This document shows, one piece after another, positions 1-6,052 of a stretch of 37,173 bases of DNA (within the stretch, counting starts at the first letter, position 1; each line of letters opens with the position of its first letter). The translations under genes and the position numbers were made by a program. The notes beneath the pieces were generated by a model, which was given only the letters and a program-made list of their open reading frames with translations, made no database searches and was not told the DNA's origin. The DNA comes from Cellvibrionales bacterium UBA7375 (GTDB taxonomy: Bacteria > Pseudomonadota > Gammaproteobacteria > Pseudomonadales > Porticoccaceae): positions 1-37,173 of the forward strand of contig CATAJQ010000001.1 of NCBI GenBank assembly GCA_949487135.1, read 5' to 3'.

Positions 1-44
1 AATATAAATAATAAAAAGATATTTTTCATGGCAAATGTTGGGAT

Positions 45-263
45 CTAATCGATATCATTCTTAAGATTTTGGGAGATTTCTCTTACGTCACTTGCAATCT
101 CAACAACCACTTTCATACTAGCCCATACTAAAAATGATGAAAGTATTATGAGCACTCCAGCCACCCAATGAGTAAAAGCTACAGCTATGCCAAGAACAAT
201 AGCTGCAAGAAGACAAAAAGACAATGCAAAATCAAGGATTTTCACTGCAGCGGATCGACTCAT
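45..263 (-). CDS. Small two-helix membrane protein, unknown function
   Basis: This 72-residue protein is not recognised. It has two hydrophobic stretches (about residues 9-29 and 31-48) separated by a short turn around HWVAG, so it is probably a small inner-membrane protein. The C-terminal third is charged and polar (VREISQNLKNDID) and probably lies outside the bilayer. The start is the ATG at 261-263, without a strong Shine-Dalgarno. It lies just left of the first tRNA-associated repeat site and on the same strand as the cassette genes to its right, so it may be the cargo of a further cassette whose far end is outside the window. It could also be a spurious short ORF, but the clear hydrophobic pattern argues for a real gene. 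Confidence 0.5.
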   Translation of the reverse strand: MSRSAAVKILDFALSFCLLAAIVLGIAVAFTHWVAGVLIILSSFLVWASMKVVVEIASDVREISQNLKNDID

Positions 264-361
264 TATTTAGAACCCCAAAACAAATGATGGACAAGGTATA
301 AAACTATCTACTTTTAAATAAGATGTCAAAATATCTTTGTAGTTAGCAAGAAAACTAAATG

Positions 362-424
362 TATCGATTGACTAACAAAAACCACCTAAATATGCTAACA
401 GATGGCTAAAACAGGGTCAGTCGA
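362..424 (+). repeat. Recombination-site-like repeat, copy A (arm only)
   Basis: This copy aligns without gaps to copies B and D over the whole arm, from TATCGATTGACTAAC to AAAACAGGGTCAGTCGA. Differences are only scattered substitutions. It stops matching just inside the sequence corresponding to a tRNA anticodon stem, so it lacks the tRNA 3' part seen in copies B and C. The stop codon of the NERD gene begins 12 bp to its right. I read it as an element end (att arm) whose tRNA core was lost or replaced. Confidence 0.75.
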
Positions 425-435
425 TATACAGCATT

Positions 436-1008
436 CTATTTAAATTGATCGATATGTTTAATACGATTTTTCAAGGTTTTTTCAAGCCTATTTCCGTTTA
501 TAGTTTTAATGATTTTTGATACTTTTTCATGACTGATCACTTGGTTATTATGAGATTTAACAAATCGAGAGGCTTGTCTTCCATATGTTACATTCAAGGG
601 CATCTGTGTCTTAAAAACACAATCACCCACAAAAACTATTAGCGAATGCATTTGATTTTCATCAAGATTTAATAGCTTCATTAGTGTTAATAAATGCAAA
701 TGATTTTGTTTTAAAGGATTGCTAAAACTGAACTTTTTTTTATAAATGACTTGGGTCCATGTTTTTTGATTTTTTGAACCAAAAATCCATCCTGTCATAT
801 TTTTTGTTTCAATGACGAATACACCATAAATAGATACTAAAATATGATCAACTTGAGTAGTTCCTTTTTCTGTGGGAAGTAAAACATCATTAAATAAATG
901 ATAGTTGCTATCTAAAGCCCACTTTAGTGAAAATGAAACTTTTTTTTCTCCAAAAGAACCCTTAACAGCTGAGGGACTAATAGATTTAAGAAAAGATGAC
1001 ATACCCAT
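436..1008 (-). CDS. NERD (nuclease-related) domain protein
   Basis: This 190-residue protein matches the nuclease-related NERD family. The core pattern is visible: GSFGEK near residues 18-22, then D54 in TTQVDHILVS, then VFVIETKN with E67 and K69. This D...ExK arrangement is typical of PD-(D/E)xK-like nucleases. No helicase, kinase or zinc-ribbon partner domain is attached, so this is a stand-alone NERD protein. The likely role is DNA cleavage or binding, possibly in defence or mobile-element biology; this is inferred, as many NERD proteins are uncharacterised. It is the only gene between repeat copies A and B, and its stop lies 12 bp from copy A. The alternative start Met3 would change little. 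Confidence 0.75.
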   Translation of the reverse strand: MGMSSFLKSISPSAVKGSFGEKKVSFSLKWALDSNYHLFNDVLLPTEKGTTQVDHILVSIYGVFVIETKNMTGWIFGSKNQKTWTQVIYKKKFSFSNPLKQNHLHLLTLMKLLNLDENQMHSLIVFVGDCVFKTQMPLNVTYGRQASRFVKSHNNQVISHEKVSKIIKTINGNRLEKTLKNRIKHIDQFK

Positions 1009-1065
1009 TATTAAAACCAGTGTGATACTTTAAAAAAACATATTACATGGTTTTTGCTTTTAAAA

Positions 1066-1173
1066 TATCGATTTACTAACAAAAACTACCTAAATGTGAT
1101 AAGAAATGCCCAAAACAGGGTCAGTCGGCTCATAATCGATTGGTCGTAGGTTCAAGTCCAACTGGGCCCACCA
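1066..1173 (+). repeat. Recombination-site-like repeat, copy B (arm plus tRNA-Ile2(CAT) 3' fragment)
   Basis: The left part (1066 to about 1122) is the shared arm. The right part reads as the 3' two-thirds of a tRNA: anticodon loop CTCATAA, variable region TTGGTC, T-loop TTCAAGT, acceptor 3' strand GGGCCC, then ACCA ending at 1173. The D-arm and 5' acceptor strand are missing, so it is not a functional tRNA. One T-stem base pair is broken (GTAGG opposite CCAAC). The closest tRNA in memory is tRNA-Ile2, whose CAT anticodon is modified by TilS. This is what a tyrosine-integrase att site in a tRNA gene leaves behind. Confidence 0.88.
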
Positions 1174-1263
1174 TTCGCTTATAAATCAATAGCTCACATA
1201 TTTATCTAGATCATATTCACACATCAGGTACAGTAGAAGCTGTTGATGGCAAAGCATCATGCG

Positions 1264-1998
1264 CTATAATATTTTCCAGTAAACAAGCTCAATCTCTCCA
1301 GAGAGTGTCTCTACCAGTGCAGAATTACTATCAACCCAATCACCATCATTATAATATTGGATGCCACCAAGAATTTTCTTAGCAGGCTGATGGATGTGCC
1401 CACAAACTACACCTGAATAGCCTTTTTTCTGCGTTTCCTCTGCCATAAGTCTTTCAAAACGCTCGACATACTTAATAGCATTTTTTGCTTTACCTTTTAA
1501 ATAAGTCGCGAGTGACCAGTGCTTATAACCAGCTGCTTGCCTAATTTTATGAATTATCCTGCTCGCTAAAGTTACCATCTCATAAAGAAAATCGCCTATT
1601 TTCGAAAACCATTTTGCATGAAACATAAGCGCATCCATCTGATCACCGTGAGTGACCCATAACCTTTGACCAGATACCGTCACGTGAATATCATCCGTTT
1701 TAATCGGTATTTCACCGAAAGCCAAACCTGTAAATTGTCTTGCTACTTCATCATGATTACCAGGGATGTATATTACATTCGTGCCGTTTCTTGCCTTTCG
1801 CAATAACTTTTGGATAACATCATTATGTTCTTGGGGCCAATACCATTTATTTTTTAGCCTCCACCCATCAATTATGTCGCCAACCAGGTAGATTTTTTCC
1901 GCATCATTATGTTTTAAAAAATCCAGCAACTCACTAGCTCTGCAATTAACGGAGCCTAAATGTATATCTGAAATCCAAACAGTTTTATAATAATTCAT
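1264..1998 (-). CDS. LpxH-family UDP-2,3-diacylglucosamine diphosphatase-like metallophosphoesterase
   Basis: This is a calcineurin-like metallophosphoesterase of 244 residues, the usual size for LpxH. Metal-binding motifs are complete and in order: SDIHLG (D11, H13), VGDIIDGW (D41), PGNHDE (N81, H82), THGDQMD, and GHIHQPA near residue 200. The family hydrolyses UDP-2,3-diacylglucosamine to lipid X in lipid A synthesis at the inner-membrane face. This member may be a paralogue acting on a related pyrophosphate substrate, because it lies alone in an accessory cassette rather than near lipid A genes. The start is the ATG at 1996-1998. A plausible AT-rich promoter lies upstream (TTAACA at 2042-2037, TATAAA at 2021-2016, short spacer). 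It sits between repeat copies B and C, with its stop 90 bp from copy B. Confidence 0.8.
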   Translation of the reverse strand: MNYYKTVWISDIHLGSVNCRASELLDFLKHNDAEKIYLVGDIIDGWRLKNKWYWPQEHNDVIQKLLRKARNGTNVIYIPGNHDEVARQFTGLAFGEIPIKTDDIHVTVSGQRLWVTHGDQMDALMFHAKWFSKIGDFLYEMVTLASRIIHKIRQAAGYKHWSLATYLKGKAKNAIKYVERFERLMAEETQKKGYSGVVCGHIHQPAKKILGGIQYYNDGDWVDSNSALVETLSGEIELVYWKIL

Positions 1999-2205
1999 TT
2001 ATCTTTCTATTTGTTTTTATAAATATGTAACAGAATTGTTAAATAATTATGACGAAGATCCTTATTCGCCAAGGAAAAACAAAATAATTTAGGTACAAAT
2101 GAGATAACAGTTGTCATGACTTGGCAACAATTATCTTCATTATCGAGACATCAGCGAATCGTAATTGAATTTTTAACTTACTGTTTTATATAGAGACATA
2201 ATTTC

Positions 2206-2310
2206 GTCGATTGCCCTTCAGAAAAAATCAACCCCAAGAAAGACCATTAAAATACCGTCAGTCGACTCATAATCGATTGGTCATAGGTTCAAGTCCTACT
2301 GGGCCCACCA
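2206..2310 (+). repeat. Recombination-site-like repeat, copy C (diverged arm plus tRNA-Ile2(CAT) 3' fragment)
   Basis: From about 2259 to 2310 this carries the same tRNA 3' fragment as copy B, with anticodon loop CTCATAA, a perfect T-loop and CCA at 2308-2310. It has a single T-stem mismatch at the first pair (ATAGG opposite CCTAC). The arm to its left does not match copies A, B and D well, yet a CGATTG lies about 49 bp before GTCAG, almost the spacing seen in the others (51 bp in copy A). This suggests the end of a related but distinct element using the same tRNA target. Confidence 0.85.
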
Positions 2311-2347
2311 TTATTTCTACCAAATAGGTCAATCGATGAATAAGTTT

Positions 2348-2780
2348 TTATGGGCAACGAATATTGTTTGTCCTGTAACACAAATCGGCTAGTAAAAGCA
2401 GAGTACCCTCGTGCCCTTGTTCAGCTGCTTTTATGTACCATTTAATTGCCTTATTAAGGTTGACAGGACCTCCCTTTCCTTCTTCGTACATTATGGCTAG
2501 AAAAAACTGTGATTGTGGATGGCCTTGCTCGGCTGCTTTTTTGTGCCATTTTTTCGCATTTGAATAGCTTACAGGAACACCTTCACCAGATTCATACATA
2601 ATACCTAAGTAAGACTGAGCATCAGCATCACCAGCTTCTGCCATAGATATTATTAGCTGTTGGTCAACACCAAGAGCTTTAAGCGAAACATGCAAATCTT
2701 TTTTCTGGGTTGTGGCACAACCTGCAAGCAGGAAAAAAGATTAGAAGTAAATTTAGACAAATTGAAGTTAGAAGTCTCAT
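2348..2780 (-). pseudogene. Sel1-repeat lipoprotein with a frameshift in its signal peptide
   Basis: The readable C-terminal frame (2348 to about 2755) encodes the lipobox LAGC followed by ATTQKKD, then at least two Sel1/TPR-like repeats (ADAQSYLGIMYESGEGVPVS and QSQFFLAIMYEEGKGG). Sel1 repeats are protein-protein interaction solenoids often found in secreted or periplasmic proteins. The natural start appears to be ATG at 2778-2780, giving MRLLTSICLNLLLIF, but this frame does not join the LAGC frame. One base too many lies in the run of six A (plus strand 2733-2738); five would give a continuous lipoprotein. Without the frameshift the only in-frame start near the mature part is a TTG at 2693-2695, which would remove the signal peptide. 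A sequencing error or phase variation cannot be excluded. It lies between copies C and D. Confidence 0.7.
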
Positions 2781-2827
2781 GAATAAAGCCTGCAAATTAT
2801 TTACATTAGAATAAATCAACTAAAGTA

Positions 2828-2919
2828 TATCAATTGACTTACAAAAACCACCTCAATGTGCTGACAAAGGCCCAAAACAGGGTCAGTCAACTCATCATCG
2901 ATTGGTCGCAGGCTTAATC
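2828..2919 (+). repeat. Recombination-site-like repeat, copy D (arm plus decayed tRNA fragment)
   Basis: The arm aligns without gaps to copies A and B. The tRNA part is recognisable from CAGTCAACTCATCATCGATT through GGTCGCAGG, but has a substitution in the anticodon loop (CTCATCA for CTCATAA). It loses the T-loop and acceptor end after about 2912. It is the most decayed of the tRNA-bearing copies and the farthest right, as expected for the oldest insertion if new elements enter at an intact tRNA on the left. The stop codon of the GH16 gene follows within about 20-30 bp. Confidence 0.78.
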
Positions 2920-2938
2920 TAGGCTAATTCAATTAGGC

Positions 2939-5035
2939 TTAGGGCATATGAGATTCAATATAAGATTCAATCTCACTTGCACTGGTCCTTTCAGCTGCCT
3001 CATCAACAGCGCCATCAATTAGGTCATCACTTATAAAATTAAATAAATATCTCAACAAAATAAGCACATCAGATAGAGCATCAACCTGACCATTACCGTC
3101 AATATCTGCGATCTGTTCAACATTGGCAATATTTTCAATTACTTGCTCATTTGAAATACCAGATTCTGAGGAAATAGCCCCGCTGACAAGATCATCTCCC
3201 GTTAATTTGAACGTACCTCTTAATATTAGAACCCCATCAGACAGGGCATCAACACTTCCATCTCCATCTACATCCCAAGATATCTGGTCTACAACCTCAT
3301 TATCCGCTGTAGCATCAAACTCATCTGAGAAAATTAACTGATTATTAAGGTCATGTACCCGGATATAGTCAATTTCCATGGCACTTTCAATAAACTCAGA
3401 ATCAATAAACGGTTCTATGGCTATATTGAGAAGTAAGAAAAACTCAGAGTCGTAAGGCCAAGTATTGGCATTCTTAACACTGGGGTTATAACGATAATGC
3501 TCTATACCATCGATGCTAAAAATTATTCGATCTGAATTCCAGTCCATACTATAGGTATGAAATTCAGATGAAATAGTTGGTATATAACGACCCCCATGAT
3601 TTTGCGTTGCTCCATGACTAGAAGTCGTATGCAAAGCACTCTGAGCATAACCTTGATTTTTACCCCAGTGCTCTAAAATATCGATCTCACCAACCGCAGG
3701 CCATGATGTATTCCCAAACCCTTGACCAGCCCAGTAAGTACCTGATTCGCTGATATTTTTACCCAACATCCAAACCGCAGGCCATGTGCCATAACCGCTG
3801 GGCATTTTAGCCCTAAATTCTACACGACCATACTTGAAAGCAAATTTAGAATTTAGTCTAGCGGAAGTATATTCTTTGGTAACACCCTGATCGGTAAACG
3901 ACTCTTTTCTTGCGACAATTTTAAGGGTGCCATCACTAACATAGGAGTTACTGACACGATCAGTGTAATGTTGTATTTCACCATTAAACCAGCTATTACC
4001 ATTAGGCAATTTTGTTTGATGAAACCATTTAGTCGAATCTATTGCGACACCATCAACCTCAATATCAGCATTGGTGATACTGGGCAATTCATCGGCTGGC
4101 TCATTGGTTGGCGTTAGACTAAACCAGTTTAAATTTATTCCCGCTGAAGCTGCTTCAAATCTAAATGAATGAATACTTGCATTTAAGGTAACTACACGAC
4201 CTTGTTGCGTCTGCCAACTTTGCCATCCACCCGTCGCTGGAACAGAAAAAAGATCTGAGTACTGATTATCTACAAAAACCCTGAATCCAGGGCTACTGCC
4301 ACTTTGGCTGGCCACACGATAATTAAGACGATAATTGCCCGTGCTAGGTACATTAACAGCGTAGGTCAAAGAATCAGAGGCATCTACGTAAGCTACATTT
4401 TCACCACCACCGGTATCGCTGGTGCTTTCTGTTTCAATGCCATCGGCAAGACTGTAGCACTCTGCTTCAATTTGCATAACACCACTAGACTGCGGCGAAA
4501 AGTCACAACCATTTTGATCGTTTCCGTAGGGTGTCACTTGAACGTTTTTTAGGGTTACTGGAGTATCTAAATTATCGATATAAAGAATAAGAGAACGATA
4601 AATATTCGTCCCCTGTTCAGGAATCTCGATTGAGTATGTGGCTTCGGTCGTCCCGGTAACAATGACTGAATCAGTATTAAAGGCTGGATCTACATCTGGA
4701 TGGGGGAGCCGTTCTAGTCGAAAACGCACCGATGCTGATCCACTAACGGATGCGGTAAATGTTATTACCCCGCCACTGGATAAGCTAATTGGGTAAAGAG
4801 TGTCATTGGTATTAGCATAACCTGCCCAGACTAGCGCTCCAGATGGAACTTCTAGCACATCTTGGTCGCTGACATTAGCGCCACCAAAACCAGCCCAAGA
4901 GGCTGCATTGGCAAAGACTTTGCCACTCAATGTAATCGCTAGAATTACAATAAATAGCCTTGCAGTATTTTTAGGTTTGAATGTAATGAAAAAATGATTT
5001 TTTAATTTGTAAAAAATATGATCAATAAATGACAC
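2939..5035 (-). CDS. Secreted GH16 beta-glucanase (laminarinase-like) with CBM6 and dockerin-like repeats
   Basis: This 698-residue modular exoenzyme begins with a long charged N-region, a hydrophobic segment (about residues 27-40) and a likely signal cleavage after VFA near residue 43. A beta-rich segment (about 50-170) is unassigned. A CBM6-type carbohydrate-binding module follows (about 187-308, starting MQIEAECYSL). The GH16 catalytic domain (about 325-565) contains GEIDILEHWG, with E450 as nucleophile, D452 and E455 as acid/base. The C-terminus has two calcium-loop dockerin-like repeats (DVDGDGSVDALSDG and DIDGNGQVDALSD) and ends in EIESYIESHMP. GH16 enzymes of this type cut beta-1,3-glucans such as laminarin; the exact substrate is inferred. 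No polysaccharide-utilisation genes adjoin it. It follows repeat copy D and is probably cassette cargo. Confidence 0.88.
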   Translation of the reverse strand: MSFIDHIFYKLKNHFFITFKPKNTARLFIVILAITLSGKVFANAASWAGFGGANVSDQDVLEVPSGALVWAGYANTNDTLYPISLSSGGVITFTASVSGSASVRFRLERLPHPDVDPAFNTDSVIVTGTTEATYSIEIPEQGTNIYRSLILYIDNLDTPVTLKNVQVTPYGNDQNGCDFSPQSSGVMQIEAECYSLADGIETESTSDTGGGENVAYVDASDSLTYAVNVPSTGNYRLNYRVASQSGSSPGFRVFVDNQYSDLFSVPATGGWQSWQTQQGRVVTLNASIHSFRFEAASAGINLNWFSLTPTNEPADELPSITNADIEVDGVAIDSTKWFHQTKLPNGNSWFNGEIQHYTDRVSNSYVSDGTLKIVARKESFTDQGVTKEYTSARLNSKFAFKYGRVEFRAKMPSGYGTWPAVWMLGKNISESGTYWAGQGFGNTSWPAVGEIDILEHWGKNQGYAQSALHTTSSHGATQNHGGRYIPTISSEFHTYSMDWNSDRIIFSIDGIEHYRYNPSVKNANTWPYDSEFFLLLNIAIEPFIDSEFIESAMEIDYIRVHDLNNQLIFSDEFDATADNEVVDQISWDVDGDGSVDALSDGVLILRGTFKLTGDDLVSGAISSESGISNEQVIENIANVEQIADIDGNGQVDALSDVLILLRYLFNFISDDLIDGAVDEAAERTSASEIESYIESHMP

Positions 5036-5436
5036 TTGTAAGCCCCTACCTTAAATTTTATTACTATATTTAATTCTATGTTGTATCAATAATCATCAAT
5101 GACTTTTCAGCGCTGACGATCACCGAAGGTCACGCATTGTATACCAATTCATTGCATTTGATTGGCGCGACTGCTCAAAAAATAAATAAATTTCTAAATA
5201 GTGGCGCTTCGAGCAACAAAGTTGGTATGAAAGTGTTTTTAGGCGAAGGGCAAAAAGGCTAAGGTAAATTAACTATGTGGCAAAGCAAATCCATTAGCAC
5301 GCATTATCTTCATCACGTCTAATCAACAGTAAAGATAATGCGCCTATTTATTTTTGCTTTAAAATTAGCGGCTGCTAAAATTTCACATTTAACTCTTGTA
5401 TTTTACAAGACATAATTTATTAAAAATTAAGTGCAA
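5036..5436. other. Gene-poor spacer with inverted repeats
   Basis: No credible gene is seen in these 401 bp. Three palindromic structures are visible. ATACCAA at 5141-5147 pairs with TTGGTAT at 5222-5228, bounding an 88-bp segment. A perfect 11-bp inverted repeat (CGCATTATCTT at 5300-5310, AAGATAATGCG at 5332-5342) has a 21-nt loop. A compact hairpin lies at 5394-5410 (TCTTGTA, loop TTT, TACAAGA), just past the 3' end of the next minus-strand gene; it may act as a weak terminator or transcript stabiliser. No tRNA-fragment repeat was found here. Confidence 0.55.
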
Positions 5437-5907
5437 TTAGCCTTCTTTGCCCTGATCAGAAGTCATATGGTTAATTTTAATAAAATCTGAAATGGCATTT
5501 TGAACACTAACCTTGATACTATTTAAGGCTATCGATTTTGACTCCATACCCAATCGAGAATATTCTTTACTTAAAACTGCGTGCATGAACTTTGTTGAAG
5601 GGCTGTAATCAACAAAAACCGCATTGGTTATGAATACTGGGTAATTATTTGGTGTTGCCAGACAACGGATAGATACACGAAGGTGTATAGCATCGCTGTA
5701 CCAAGTGTCGTTTTTTGGCTTGATTCCAGAGCTAAGAAAAACATCCTCAACCACTCTCTCTATGTCTCTTTGCTCTACAAGACAGTCCGAGCTTATTATT
5801 ACGCTGAAGGACAATTCTTTAGGATCAAATTTTTTCAATAATTCATTTGCGTTTGTGTGACTGCTAACAAATAGGGCTGCCGAAATAAGTAAAAACCTCA
5901 TAGTCAT
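5437..5907 (-). CDS. Small secreted protein of unknown function
   Basis: This 156-residue protein is not recognised. Residues 1-20 (MTMRFLLISAALFVSSHTNA) form a clear Sec signal peptide with cleavage expected after TNA, so the protein is probably periplasmic. The mature part has two cysteines, in SDCLVEQRD and IRCLATPNN, which could form a disulfide. Its alternating beta-like segments end in a charged tail. The start at 5905-5907 has a good Shine-Dalgarno (AAGGA, 4 nt before the ATG). It is divergent from the M48 protease lipoprotein gene, and the two might share a control region, but no functional link can be shown. Confidence 0.7.
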   Translation of the reverse strand: MTMRFLLISAALFVSSHTNANELLKKFDPKELSFSVIISSDCLVEQRDIERVVEDVFLSSGIKPKNDTWYSDAIHLRVSIRCLATPNNYPVFITNAVFVDYSPSTKFMHAVLSKEYSRLGMESKSIALNSIKVSVQNAISDFIKINHMTSDQGKEG

Positions 5908-6052
5908 TCAATCCTTTTTAAATTTAACTCGAATTAAGATTAGTCTAATTTAGAGCCGACTCTTAGTTATATCGCTCCTTTCTTTTGTAAATAAGCTACA
6001 AGCTGATACAGTAGATCCAGCAATCAAAAAAAATTTCATCAAAGGAAATGGG

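Noticed and set aside
1122-1173. Functional tRNA gene with anticodon CAT
   Set aside because: Only the anticodon arm, variable loop, T-arm and 3' acceptor strand are present. The D-arm and 5' acceptor strand are replaced by the arm sequence, so it cannot fold as a complete tRNA.
362-2919. CRISPR array
   Set aside because: There are only four repeat copies, separated by 600-1100 bp containing genes, with none of the regular short spacing of a CRISPR.
3123-3341. Plus-strand reading frame inside the GH16 gene
   Set aside because: It is antisense to the dockerin-like repeats, has no family resemblance or ribosome site, and the opposite strand is a convincing gene.
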